Assembly (NCBI GenBank): GCA_037074765.1
Contig: JBAMDO010000148.1
Location: forward strand, 62,001-126,000
Origin: Mansonella perstans
Taxonomy: Eukaryota; Nematoda; Chromadorea; Rhabditida; Onchocercidae
Direction of reading: 5' to 3'
DNA: 64,000 nt
The stretch's first letter is position 1; every line of letters begins with the position of its first letter. A model generated the notes under the pieces. That model saw only the letters and a program-made list of their open reading frames with translations. It did no database searches and had not been told where the DNA came from. This document shows positions 28,285-40,900 of this stretch, piece by piece. Both the position numbers and the translations under genes were made by a program.

Positions 28285-28545
28285 GCAACATTCTCATCCC
28301 ACCGAGAGTTACAACGTGTCAAATCCATGTGGTTCCCTCATTCCACCGAGAGTACAACGTGTCATCCACGTGGTTCCCTCATTCTACCGAGAGTTGCAAC
28401 ATGTTATCTACATGGTTCCCTCATTCCACCGAGAGTCACAATGTGTTATTCACGTGGTTTCCTCATCCCACCGAGAGTTGCAACGTATCATCCACGTGGT
28501 TTCCTCATCCCATCAAGAGTTACAATATGTCATCCGTGTGGCGTG
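28285..28545. repeat. 42-bp minisatellite, six units, open in all three forward frames
   Basis: The motif CACCGAGAG (ATCAAGAG in the last unit) recurs at about 28301, 28345, 28386, 28428, 28470 and 28512, giving spacings of 44, 41, 42, 42 and 42. Each unit contains CCTCATTCCACCGAGAGTT, then AACGTGTCATCCACGTGG. Because 42 is 14 codons and the unit has no stop in any forward frame, all three frames stay open, producing 14-residue peptide repeats such as HRELQRVIHVV or TESCNMLSTWFPH. Its GC content is clearly higher than the surroundings. I regard the frames as a by-product. Confidence 0.85.
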
Positions 28546-29103
28546 ATTTCCTTAACGATTACTTAGTACAGATACTGTGTAAGTTATACTGTGCTAACGT
28601 TATCCGGTGAAGTTTCCCTAATGGATCGTACGTTATTGTTTCATAACTTGCCGGAACTTCCGATATTTAGAGTTAGAATGATACAATAGCTTGGAGGAGG
28701 AGATGTGAGAGATACGAAGATACGTGGACTTGGAAAAAATGCTTCTATTTATTAATTAAATATCTTGTGAAAAGTTTTAAATATTTAGGAATTGTTATGT
28801 AATAGAAAAAAAATTAGGAATGAGAAAGATGAAAAGTACGCTGAAATGGTTGCAGAAAAGAAAATGAGACAAATAATATAGCATTGGGAACAATGAGAAA
28901 ATAGGAATGAAATTATTGAAATGTAATGTATGATTAAGAGATCCAGACAAGAGCTAAATAGTGCATCAAAAGTTATAAGAAAGTAAGAAAGAGAGAAAAT
29001 GATACAGCATTTAATTGGAAGGAAATTTGGGCCAGACTAAATTAACACTGAAGTCTTTGGGTTGTATTCATCTAGGCTTTCTAGGCTTCGTTGTATTTAT
29101 GTC
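28546..29103. other. Intergenic, nothing recognised
   Basis: Purine-rich AT sequence with no exon-like frame on either strand. Confidence 0.5.
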
Positions 29104-29349
29104 AGTTGCGTGGGTTGCTAATTATATTATATACATTTTATGAATTAATTACGATATTATATAAAAGCTAATTAAATTTTAATGTTTTCTCATTAGAGTT
29201 ATGCTTAATGTAAAGTCCACTTCGATTGCATGCGTTGCTAATTATATTATGTACATTTTGTAAATTCATTACGATATCACATAAGAGTTAATTAAGTGTC
29301 AATGTTCTTTCAGTAGAGTTATACTTAATGTAAAGAGTCCAGTTCGATT
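29104..29349. repeat. ~122-bp tandem duplication, two copies
   Basis: GCGT(G)GGTTGCTAATTATAT through TACTTAATGTAAAG at about 29104-29220 is repeated with about 10-15% divergence at about 29226-29345. Shared landmarks are TTGCTAATTATATTAT, ATTACGATAT and AGAGTTATRCTTAATGTAAA. Confidence 0.8.
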
Positions 29350-29851
29350 ACTTAGATTTCACATTACAATGATATAATTAACATAACGTGAAATACTTGC
29401 AAAAAAAAAAACAAATAGGAATTAATTACTTTAGTTCCAATGTTATTCATAAGTTTTCTAGGCCACACATTGTAAGGAAAATAGGTTACATGTTTTTATC
29501 TGGCTGAATCATTTATTATCTGTTGCTTACGTTCCTGTGTAGGTTCTAATAATCTGTCTAAATGGGATTTTTTTTTTGGGAATTTGGGAGACTGGGAATT
29601 TTTTTTTTAAGAATTTTTTCAGAAAAATTTAAACTCAAAAAAACACACTCTTTTTTGTTTTTTATTACATGTTCATGAAAGCTTATACAGATGATCCATA
29701 TGTTGTCCATTTGTAAGTGTCATTTTTATATTTTCTGCTTTTATCAGGATTTCTTGTCGGTAGAATGGGTTTAACTTCTGCTTCTGCTCAGTCTGTATCT
29801 TTTTCGACATTTTGTTCTATCCTTGATTTTTGGATAATATTTTATTTTTTT

Positions 29852-29861
29852 GCTTTCCAGG
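29852..29861 (+). promoter_or_regulatory. Probable spliced-leader trans-splice acceptor of the erlectin gene
   Basis: TGCTTTCCAG ends one base before the ATG at 29862, with no recognisable upstream exon. In nematodes such an acceptor just ahead of the start codon usually receives a spliced leader. This is inferred from position only. Confidence 0.55.
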
Positions 29862-32800
29862 ATGTCATCCATGGGAGTGATTTTATATCTCTTATTGCTA
29901 CTTCAGCACCAGGGTATCCAGCTATGTTTAACTTATGAAGTAGCTGATGAATCAGTTTTGTTTAGGTTTGAGTTTTTAAAAAAATTATCTCCAAAATAAT
30001 TAAATTAGTATCATTTTGAATTAAGTTCCAAGCGTGAGTATAAAATTCGTAGATGTGGGTTGATGTAACTTTGGCTATGGGTCAAAGACTCACATCATAT
30101 AGATATTTAGCATACTTCACCAGGCAAGTCAAAATTTAGATTTGACCAGTATAAGTTGGAAGTAAAGAATTAATATATGATCTAAGATGATTGCATGGAC
30201 ATAATAGAAGTAGATTATTTGAATATATGAAATATGAGAATAGATAGATTGAATTATTGTTATTCAGTATTTTTTATCATAAATATTCGGATCGTACCAT
30301 TTAGGATAAATTGGAAAGGCAAATCGGCAACACCGGAATACCTTGTTGATGTTAAAGATGATTGGTTGGCGAATCAACCATATCTTCATATAACGAGTAG
30401 TAACGATGAAAAGTATCTATGTACTCTACCAGCCATTCAAACTCAGGTCTTTAATGTTTTTCTGGTATTTTTCTAGTATCGGTTATGTTTTATGGTTCCT
30501 GTTACCGAATTTGTTACTTGAAGCATTTCAAAAGATCTCTTTATTAAATCGCACCACATTGATGCGATATCTTGAATTTAAAGAATACGAATTGTACGAT
30601 AGTCTGGGTATTTTTGAAACTTTCAAATTTTGAAAATATTTCTTGTTATTGTTAGCTTACAAGGACTAATTATTTAAAAATAAGTAATCATTGGATGAGC
30701 GTATGAATAATTTTCAAATTTTTTTTTCCATTTTCAGAACATGCAGTCGGTGCAATCTTATATAGGACCATCACCAGCTGAACTTATTCAAGTATTGTAC
30801 GATAATCGAGTATGCTCGTATTGGCTGGATGTATACTGGACATATGAATTGTGTCATGGACGCTATATTATGCAATATCATGATAATAAAGAAATACAGA
30901 GAAATATTAGAAGTGAATATTATTTAGGGAATTATGGTCGTGAACAATCGAAATTGGTAACATTTTCAAGACTTTTCTTATTATTTTTTGTTGTCACTTC
31001 CTTTCTAGCTTAAGTGCAAATTTAGTGATTATCATCGATCTGTTATTATTACTGGACGAAGAATGGCATAGTTTTAAATTTCAAAATTTCGAGGACTTAG
31101 AGGGTATGCGAATTTATTTCTCATTTAACTATTGTGGTCGTTGTGTGTTCTGGGCATTATGAAGTTCTTTTTGCATTCAGATAAAATGAGAAAACGCTAT
31201 TAGAGAAGGGAGGATATGTAAGTAAGTCATCTTCGAACCTATATATTTATAGGTTTTCCACATATGTATGTGAATTATATGTAAAATTAAGTGTAAAATT
31301 AAGCGTAAAGAATCGATTTGTTCGAACTCGTTGCTTGCTCGATTTTAGGATTATGCATTTTAATGCTGTTTGCGGAAGAAATATACATCTTGATTAAATG
31401 CTTTTCATTCATAGCTTTTTTTGAGGACGATAAGAATTTCGATGAAATGAGTCCACCAAAACGCAAAATTGATAATAGAATTCAGCCATACTATCCAGTA
31501 ATTTATCGACAGGGGACTGTTTGTGATTTAACCGGAAAACCACGGAGTACGATTGTTATATATGCCTGCGAACCGGTCGGTATTTTATGCCTATTATGTT
31601 AAAATTTCAACACACACCTAAGTAAAGAACTTTTGAAGTTTTTAGCCGCTTCTTAATTACTCAAAATTTTGTTTTTCTTTTTTTTCTTAATATTTCTGAA
31701 TTTAATCTAGTTACTTTTTTACGTTGCAAAGAAAAAATTATTGGGTGATCATCCAGATCACATTTAGAACTGTACAAATGCTTTAATTTTCAACCATTTT
31801 CAGGATGCCAAGGATCAGATATATTCTTTTGCTGAAACATCCTCTTGTACATATGAAGTCGTTGTATTTACCAAACAGTTATGCTCTCATCCATCCTTCC
31901 AGCCAATACCTGCTGTTGATCACGAAATTGTTTGTTATTCAAAAGATTCACATAAGGAGTATCCAAAGCCAAAGCAACTTCTACAGTTGGAAAAAGAGGC
32001 CGAGACAGCATTGGAAAGAGTAGGTTTGAAGGTTTGGTTACACATAATTAGAAATGAATGATTCTCAAATTTGGGATTTTAGTATTCTCGCATGTCTTAA
32101 GGTCTTTAATCATCCATTTGAATGCTTTTCTATAATAAAATTAAATAATGCTAAATTCATCAAGTTTACAGATATTATTAGCTTTTTTTCACTATTTAAC
32201 GGAATCATATTTTTTTAGAAATTTTTTTTTTTTTCAGGAATATAAATCATCTCTTCAACTTGAAAAACCTTCTGCAAATGTTAACATTAATGAAGAGGAC
32301 GAAGAAAAGGACGGTGATTATGATGATGAGTTAGATGCAGCAGCAATTATTATAGCCAAGAAATCCTGGCCAAACTCAGATAGCTTAAAACATGGTAAGC
32401 TTAATTTTATTACGATAATTACTGGTTGGTCAAAGGAATATAATATTTGAATATTTCCTCTACAAATTTTATCAAATAGCGTTTTGTCTTTTATGGTCTT
32501 TTTTCATTTTTATTCATTCATCTCTCTCTCTCTCTCTTTCCAGCATCCTCAACAATTCCAGTGGAAAAACCGGCGATGGATTTAGATAGTTTGCTTCAAG
32601 AAAACAGATATTTGCTAAATGGAAAGCACTGTTTGTATGGTGGTGGAATGGGATGGTGGAAATATGAATTTTGTTTTGGGAAGAGTGTAAGTTTATCGAT
32701 AGATTGAAGGATTTGTTCTAATATGCAACAAATGTATTTTGTCGATTTTTATTAATTAAATTGTAAGTAAAGAAGCAACGAAATTTATAAAATAAAATTC

Positions 32801-33553
32801 GTAGATATGGGAAATTAAATGTTACAGGTAATACAGTTCCATGACAATCCTGAAGGTGAACGAACTGAAATCCTGTTAGGTCTCTTCAACCTTGATATAC
32901 ATAAACATTGGATTGAAGATAATCCTCAGAAGAAACCGCTCAAGGTTACTTTTTCTTAATCTCACTGAAAAGATATTTCTGGATTCAGCTGTCGAAAAAA
33001 ATGATAACGGATTTAAATAAGTTGCGCCTATTGTTATACTGTTATAAGCAAGTCAATATAACCCTCAACGCTATAATTTAGTCGGGAATTGTCGAAGGAA
33101 CGTTTGGAAATTGACGACAAAATGGCTTACTTGGGTGTAATTTTGAGTTTACTAACACTTGCACTAATATTTGTCACCGTAAGTAGCTAAATAAATATTT
33201 TGATTCGAGCTATTTCATTGCGATTATGTCGTTTATAGATTGACGATCGGATAACTCAGGTTTCACACATGTATGCTGGTGGTGCTTATTGCGAAGCGAC
33301 TAATATTCACAGGTTTACAAATTCCGCCTTTCGGCTTTTATAACAAACTTTCTAAGCTTTTAATTAGTGTAATTTCAGAAGTGTCGAAGTGCGTATTCGT
33401 TGTCGAATATCGAATGGAAGTCAAACGGCTGTAATGCTTTACTTGTTGGAGCCTCGTACATGTCAGTATGTCTTGGGAGTTGAATCACCTCGTTTTTGTG
33501 AATTGCTACAAAGTGCCGATCAGTATGGATTGATCCAGTTACCAGAAATATAG
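29862..33553 (+). CDS. ERLEC1: Erlectin-type ER lectin with two MRH domains (OS-9/XTP3-B family), 498 aa
   Basis: Lumenal ER lectin that recognises trimmed N-glycans on misfolded glycoproteins and hands them to the HRD1/SEL1 ubiquitin-ligase complex for ERAD. Exons: 29862-29965, 30305-30446, 30738-30956, 31426-31575, 31804-32019, 32238-32394, 32544-32686, 32828-32944, 33239-33312, 33379-33553. All phases close. A signal peptide is clear (MGVILYLLLLLQHQGIQLCL). MRH domain 1 contains YWTYELCHGRYIMQYH and SEYYLGNYG. An acidic linker follows. MRH domain 2 contains YLLNGKHCLYGGGMGWWKYE, FCFGKSVIQFH and, near the end, LLEPRTCQYVLGVESPRFCE. Two MRH domains and a length close to the vertebrate protein (just under 500 aa) favour erlectin over OS-9. 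There is no ER-retention tetrapeptide; it ends LPEI. The fourth exon needs a GAG-type acceptor (TTTTTTGAG), which is unusual. Confidence 0.93.
33122..33190 (+). other. Small hydrophobic ORF inside the erlectin intron
   Basis: A 22-codon frame, starting MAYLGVILSLLTLALIF, sits in the intron between the erlectin exons ending at 32944 and starting at 33239. It lies in an exon-like segment (acceptor TTTAG at 33081, donor GTAAGT at 33181), but in the phase required by erlectin it hits TGA, and skipping it gives perfect frame. It may be an alternative cassette that truncates the protein, a tiny membrane-peptide ORF, or chance. Confidence 0.2.
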
Positions 33554-35386
33554 AGCGAATTCCGAGCGATTGTTGGTTGGTTGAAGAAGAGAAAGGGGTC
33601 AAGGTAGATCTTTTGCTGTAAGTAACTTTTATTCGCATTTTATTATTTTCAAGCATTTTATGATTTGATTTGTTTAATAGTCTAAAATTTATTCACATAT
33701 AATAGTATCATTGTGTATCTCTCAAAGCAGATCTTGCTTAGATTTAGGTTATATGATATTTAAATGTGATATTCTTCAAAGTTATCGGAACATGATCGCG
33801 TACTTGTTGATGTCATGTTGTTTGTATTCATGTGTCCTATTCCTGTTTTCATAATATAAGGGCTGTATTTAGTATTTCTGCTAAAAAAAATTTTTTTTGA
33901 GTGATTTCTCTTGGTTATTACAGAAGTTGCAGGCTGTTGTTGATGAGGCTGTTGGCTTCAAAATATCCTTCATATTCGATTTTGCTGTTTGAGGTTTTTG
34001 TTTCAGTTTTCAAAAATTTCCTTTCTTTTTATGAAGTTCATTCAGTTATTTACTGTGATCTATATAAATGAAATCCATTATATTCAGAGAAATCATTGCT
34101 TCCAAAACAAAACTAAATTTCAAATTTTGCAATGGTTTGGAAAGTTTATTGCAATAAGCGGTTTCTCTATTACTTAATCATTTTTTGCTTATTTTAGCTA
34201 AAGCAATTATTTTGCAGTAATAAGCATGCAAAATTCGATTCAGCATTTTTGAATTAATTGTATGTTGTTGAGCAGTGGTCAGTATAAATAAAATTAGAAA
34301 ATAATGATATGAATATGATGAAGTACTAATATTAAGTGATATATGATTTGGCTGATGATATTTTTTGTTTTTTAACAGCTTTAGGCTTAATATGAATTGA
34401 AGCGATGACTTTGAATGCCTCCTAAGAAAAGAAAAAAAAATTATTTGAACAGTTTTTTGCTAGTTTTAATGGAAGCATTGTAATGCAGTGAGAAAAAAAA
34501 AAAAAAAAAAATCCGTAAAATGTTTTAAAGCAAATGTATTTCAAGATAGTGCCTTAATTTATGGACATTCATGTCTTGGTTGTAAAATTACGTTTTGTTG
34601 TAATTTTGTATATATCCTTACTTTCTTTTACTTTTTCGCTTATTTCTCTTCTTTTCTCATAAGTGTTTTATAAGAATAAGTTGTATTTGGGTATTTTTGA
34701 TTTTATTTTTGGTTTAAACTTATTTGTTAACTGCTAGAAATCATAGACTAAAGATCAGCGCATAATTTAAATTTTTTTTATTGCAGAGATTTTCACTATT
34801 TTTCTCACTTGTTTATTTCTTGCCTTCAAAGAAAATTTGTAATTATCTGTTCCAAATTGTAAAATTCCTTTCACTATAGGCGAAAAATATATTATTTTTT
34901 GCGCTATCCAAAACCGTTGCTTAAACATTTCCAACGTTTAGCTATTGTTATTTTAAAAATGAAAAAATTGTGAATCTTTCAAAAACTATTCTGAATAGTC
35001 GCTTTAGGTAGAATCATTAAAAACAGTCGGTGATAAGTTTTATGCATCAATTCTTTACTGTGATAATATTTTCGTTTGGTTTTTGCTAGGTAATATATAA
35101 TTCAGTTTTATGTTTATTTTGCGAGGAAATTGTACCTACTTTCTTTGTCTTTTGCTGTATAATACAGATAAATTTGATTCGAATCAAAATGAAGTAAGAT
35201 TTACAGTCTTAGATTACTGTCTGTTTTTTTAAAGACAGTTATATTTTTACTTTTTGAATTTTTGGTTTCCAGGATTTCAATTTCTGCTTGTTTCAGATGA
35301 ACAATTCTTTATTTGATTTCGAAGTGTTGAATGATTAGTGAATTGGAATATTTCTCAAACAATTTGATTATAGTTACTGAATTTTC
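33554..35386. other. Intergenic between erlectin and prefoldin genes
   Basis: AT-rich. Includes the erlectin 3' UTR and an A homopolymer near 34494-34511. No exon seen. Confidence 0.5.
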
Positions 35387-35388
35387 AG
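35381..35388 (+). promoter_or_regulatory. Probable trans-splice acceptor of prefoldin 2
   Basis: ATTTTCAG ends at 35388, 11 bases before the ATG at 35400, with no upstream coding exon. Inferred spliced-leader acceptor. Confidence 0.5.
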
Positions 35389-35399
35389 TAATTTTTACT

Positions 35400-36912
35400 A
35401 TGCCATATGCAGTGTCAACAGGACCAAGTGATAATAATGACGGAAATGATGGAGGTCCGTCGATGAAGGACAAAGATAAATATACAGAAGAAAAAGATGA
35501 CAAAAATGCGATAATTGCTGGTTTAAACCAGCTTCGTGAGCAGCAAAAAAATGCCATTATAGAGATAACGCGAATGGAAGATGATAAACGTGAACTCGAG
35601 TAAGTTATTTGCTTTTTTTTGTTGAGTCAATCTGAGGTTTGAGGTGCATCTTAATTTCACTGAGTCGCCACTTTTTGTGTTTTGAAATTTATTTTCCTCA
35701 TGTTGTTTAGTTGACTCCTCGATTAATATGTTACATTTTTCCGATTTTAGAGAAGAGAGCACGGCATTTATTACAGCATCTACTTACTAATTAAATATAT
35801 AATTCTCTTTGTCGGTCACCTATCCTCCTTGATTAGTTTTGATTAGTTAATTAGTCGTGTAACGTAATCTTACGAAAACATTATAGGGTTACGGGTGAGT
35901 TTTCTGGTGTTTCGTAAAAATGCTTGCTTGCTTCAATTTGTTTTGCTTGTAAATTTTCTTTGTTAAAGTTTTGAAGCCTTCTAGTTTATTTCTGTCGTTT
36001 TTAACTTTAGAGTTTTAGAATTCTGATTGAAAAAAGTGTTGTAGACGTGTTCTGCAAGTTTTGAAAAAGATGGAAAGTGATAGAAAGTGTTTTCGAATGG
36101 TGGGCACGACACTGGTGCAGCAAGACATTAGAACTGTACTGCCAGTGTTGGAATCAACATTGGAAAATGTAGGTTATTTTACTAATTCTGTTTGCATATA
36201 TTCATTTCACATGAAAACTTGTTAATTTTATGACACAAATCTTCATTTTGTTCCTATAAATAATACGATTTACTTTTGAAGTGTTATATCAACATAACAA
36301 GATAGTATATCAGTTCACTAGATCTTCTTGGCCTCCCACATACACATACAATTCACACAGGCGCATATAATTTCTTGATAATAGCAGAATTATCAGTATT
36401 CATATTCATTATGTTACGGTTTTCCTTTAGATAAGTTTTATCGATCAAGTTGAAAATAGGAAGGAGTAAGGCATGATAGAATGAATTCTGATTAGTTGTC
36501 ACTATAATAAGTTAACGGATTTAAAAGTGGTCATTAGTAGCTGGATTACCTCTAAATTATTAAAAAAGAATTTGTTTATTAGTAATTTTCTTGCTCTGGG
36601 TAGATCGATAATTTCATTATTTATGGGATTGTTTTTGAGTTATTGCGTACTTTGGATCCTTTCTTTGCGAAATCATTGATAGGTTCAGCTTCACTATGGA
36701 ACTACGTTGGTTACAGTTTGAAATATGTTGTGGTTGTTATTAATAAAATCCAAGTATTTTGTTTTCAGCTGGATACTGTAGTGAATTCAATGAAGGATAA
36801 TGTGATAGAAAAGGGGAAAGAATTGGAAGAATATACGGCGAAGCATAAAATACGTTATGTTAGTGAGAAAGAATTGAGAGAAGAAGCTGAACGTAACGCG
36901 ATGAAGAAATGA
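35400..36912 (+). CDS. PFDN2: Prefoldin subunit 2, 155 aa, 3 exons
   Basis: Beta-type subunit of the hexameric cytosolic co-chaperone prefoldin, which passes nascent actin and tubulin to the CCT chaperonin. Exons: 35400-35599, 36045-36168, 36769-36912; phases close. The N-terminus is hydrophilic (DNNDGNDGGPSMKDKDK). The first coiled-coil helix (LNQLREQQKNAIIEITRME) leads to the beta-hairpin region KCFRMVGTTLVQQDIRTVLP, the family's CxRxVGxxLVExTVxEVLP block. The second helix contains KGKELEEYTAKHKIR. The family usually has about 110-155 residues, so this is full length. It converges with IFT88. An AATAAA at 36914-36919 lies only two bases after the stop and is probably too close to be the used poly(A) signal. 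Confidence 0.93.
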
Positions 36913-37971
36913 TAATAAACAGAAAGCTTTCATCGTAGTAATAATTTTTTATATTTATTACTTAAGATATATTTTATAATTATCATTTCTATCTTTACGT
37001 TGTATTTGAATGAAAATGAAATTAGAGCTTTACTTTGAATATTACTAAAGCCAATTTTAATGAATTTTTTGATTATTGAAAGGAGAAATGGTAAGGAACA
37101 TGGAGTGTCTCAAATAATCGCTAAGAAACAGTTGTTATGATTCATTAATAATATTATTGAAGCCTGTGAACGATGGTAGTTGGCATGATTTTGACCTCTC
37201 AATTTTCCGAGCTGTTTTTTAGATCTTGAACTGCTTATTATTGGTTTATAGTTTTTAATGATTGGTTACAGGTTGTCAGTTCAATATTACGTATTGTGAA
37301 TGTGGATTTGAAATAAGTTTTTCCGGAAATACTTTTTAGGGTTTATACGTTAACTTGTAACCAATGAATTAAAGTAAATGATTAAAGACTTGTCACTATT
37401 CTTCCGTTTTGCAAAATTGGTACTGCTAATTATGTTGCAATTAGAAGAACTTAAAAGAATATTCTGACAGTTCGAATTGTTGATCTCAAGATTATTAAAC
37501 GTTCAGGAAATGTGTAAGCTTACAAGCTGGATTAAATAAATATAACGACAATACCTCTGTAGGTTGCATATTTTCTTCAGTTTTTCAAATTTATTTCTGC
37601 ATATACCTCAGTTATGTACGTTCCACTACTTTTTTTCACAATTTTTTTTCTTTATTCAATGTAAATATATCAAAATGAAATGTGTAGCATTTCGTCTGCT
37701 GCAGTTTGCCTGGAAATATTATATAAAAAATGTTGTTTATTTTCAATATCCTCTTAAAGACACAGCCAGAAGCATTTTTTACTAAACTGTTAGCTACTGT
37801 AAGTTGCAAAGAATTTGATGGAGAAAAATAATTACAGAATTTGAATTCATCTAAAATTGATGGAATGAATGAATTTGGATAGATGGTATAATTTTAGAAA
37901 AAGTCGAGATGTGAGTAGAAATGTTGCATAAACACAGGTAAAGCAGTATGCTATACAAGTTACTGCTTCAT
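36913..37971. other. Intergenic between converging genes
   Basis: 3' flanks of prefoldin 2 (+) and IFT88 (-). No coding exon seen; the 37564-37785 frame has low-complexity F/Y-rich composition. Confidence 0.55.
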
Positions 37972-40900
37972 TTACTCAGGTAATAATGATTCATCGAATT
38001 GTTCATCATCAAAAGATTCCATATTTCCGGTGTTTGGCCGTCGTATACCTGTTCGTAGTCGAGATGGTGCTGATCCAAGTGGGTCGCTGTAAGCACAATC
38101 AGATGGACCTGGAATTTCGTAATTGCTAAAATTCCGATTCCTTAAGTTGCAAACTCTTTGTTCCATTTGTACATGCATAATTTATAAAGAAATCCCGCAA
38201 TGATTATTGACGTACTCATTTCTCTGCGTGTAACGTGAAATTGTTTATCATCACCGTCGGACATTAAGCGAACATTTGTTGTTTTCAGTTGTGAATGTAG
38301 ACTGCTTCCTATAGCACCTGATGTAAATTACTATTTGTTACTGCAAAGATTAAAGCACGTATAAAAGTTCGACCTTTTGAACTGCACAAGAATATGAAAG
38401 AAGTGCTCAGAACATTGAGAAATTTCCTCAACTTAGTTCAGTAGAACGAAAGTCAATTTACGGAAGCATCATTGCACACTTTCTTCAAAGCAACAAATGA
38501 TGTCGAGAATCGAACTTCCATCTGTCCAATTATTACCACTTTCCCCTACCACTACTCTAACACACTACAATACCGCGGGAAATTAAAGTTGAGTAAAATC
38601 CTGAATTTTAAAGAGTTCTATTAATTTAATGCTTATCATTTTGCAAATCTTTACTGCTACTATTATTGTTAGTATTACTACTATTATTTCTGCCATAAGT
38701 ATTATAATACTGCCATTATACTATCAATGTTTTTTTTAACAATTGAAAAAGCTTAAACACTTTGATTTCACTGTTCTACTCATGCAAATTTTCCAAAAAG
38801 AAACAAAAAATTGTTTAATTTTAAATTTTACCACAGATAAAATTAGTGAATCATTGTGATAAGATCCATGAAATACGTGAAATACCTTGTGTAAAATTAT
38901 CTGCAGATTGAATTAACAGTGTATAATGCTTCCCTTGGCTAGAATCTACTTCACGTTGCATTCTTAATTGACGTACTTTTTCTGCCTTTGATAACTGAAA
39001 TATTAAAATAACAAAATGATGAAAAACAGAGAAAAGGGATAAAAACTTTTATTTGAAAGATTAATAATTAAGTAAGAGTCAGTAATTAATGTTGTCGTGA
39101 TGAAATCATTAATTATGCTAACTTTGCTTTAAAAAAAAAATCATTGTGGTGCAAGAATTAAGTTAAGTCAAAGTTAATAGAATGACTGATATTAACGTGG
39201 GAACTATTGTCTATTTCTACGATTGCAAATTGCAAATTAAATTTAATCAGGAAACTGCTGGAATAATTGGTAAATTAACACAAATCTTACCGCCAAATTT
39301 TAGACATTGTGGATTTTTAGAGCAATTTGAGTGAATAAGAGGAAAATGCAGAAGATATTTTTCAATTTTAGAAAACTTTACAGAAAACGCTAAATTGTCT
39401 GCCATTTTACCTTTTCCATATAATCTTTAGCTTCAGGCATTCCAAGATCGGTGCATAATCTTACCAGAAATTTTAAACCTGAAATGGAGCTCAAAACAGA
39501 TTTTCAACTTTAAGTATCAGATGTAATGAGTTCAATGTCAGTACTATAGTTTTTTCTATGATGACAAAGGTAATGATAATAAAAGTAATAAAGGTAAGTG
39601 ATTCTATAATAATAGCAAACAATATTAATAAACGAGGTTATGCAAACATTCGGTATTTTCCGGAAATCTTCTATGCATCTGATGGTATAACTCGAATGCT
39701 TTTTGATAATTTCCGGAACGCCGTAAACATGATGCCATCATCAATTGCCATTTAATCTCATTTGGCCTGAACAGTTGCACAAGAAAAATTTCCATAAAAC
39801 AATTGGCCTTTTTAAATTTCGAAATGATATCAAACTTTTTGTGTGATTAATCACTTATCTTACAAATATCTTAACTTGGAACAATTCATACTAGATATTT
39901 ACATTATGGATTTTGGATTTTTCAGCACTTACTCCATGATAGAAGCTTTTCCAAAATAAGTCGCCGCTTTTTCTGGATATTGTGCATCAATGTAATACGC
40001 TCCAAGCCATTCAATTGTGCTAATGTTTGATGGATAATATCGATAACTCTAAAAGTTTAAAATTTAATATTACAGACACTTCATTTTTTTCTTTCTGTCT
40101 ATAAAGCATGCTTGCGAATAAAAATATAATATTTGTAATTAAAATTTAATCAAAAAAAGAGCGAAATTGGAAGTTTGAAAAAGAAAAAAAATTATATGAA
40201 ATTATTTTTTTGAATAATTAATTTCTAAGCGAATGTAATTTAAATTTTTCTTTAGTTTTATCTTGGTATCATTGTAAAGCGAAAGTGTGCAAGAAATTCT
40301 GGTTAATTGATAAAATGATCAGAAGAATTTTTATCATTTATCATTAATAAGCCTAGCTTGTTGACTGATACACGCATATTACTGGTAATGGAATGATCGT
40401 ACAATGCGAATCATAATGAATCAGAAATATTCAAATTTTATCGATAACTAATTTAAAACTGGATAAATGTGATAACTTCCTCAAAATTAAAATTTTTTTT
40501 TTACAGCAATTTGTTCAAAATATTTTTACAAATATTTTTCATGGGAAAAAAATTCAGAAATCTTACATCATAATGACTTTGAAATGCTTGACTCTTATCA
40601 CCCTCAGCCTCATAAGCGCTAGCCAATTTTAATAATATCGATGGATCTGTAGGAGCTAGGCTATTTGCTTGGCTGTACAATTCTATTGCTTGTGCCTTAT
40701 TCTCCATTAATTCATAACTGCAATCTTTTTTTTTTTTTTTAAAACCAATGCAACAAAACGTTCATAAGTAATTTACGTCGTCAAACGCAATTCACGAACC
40801 TTTTTAAACACGGATAATTAGCGTAAGACCAAAGGGAACGACTGTCTGTCCAAATCAAATTGCTTAATTTCTTGCCGATTAATTTTTTAATTTTCAAATC

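Noticed and set aside
28111..28610. Three overlapping forward ORFs of 87-151 codons
   Set aside because: They are all open only because the 42-bp repeat lacks stops in any forward frame; there is no splice or start context.
33082..33180. Extra constitutive erlectin exon
   Set aside because: In the phase set by the exon ending at 32944 it contains TGA, and skipping it joins the flanking exons perfectly.
29862..36912. Erlectin and prefoldin 2 as a nematode operon
   Set aside because: They are co-oriented but about 1.85 kb apart, well above usual operon spacing, and each has its own acceptor near the start.
37564..37785. 73-codon forward ORF after prefoldin 2
   Set aside because: Phe/Tyr-rich translation of T-rich 3' flank with no domain signature.
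39632..39648. Extended IFT88 exon 15 using the downstream donor at CTC|GTTTAT
   Set aside because: It breaks frame with the next exon; the donor after GAAT at 39648 restores the family sequence ECLKFLVRLCTDLG.
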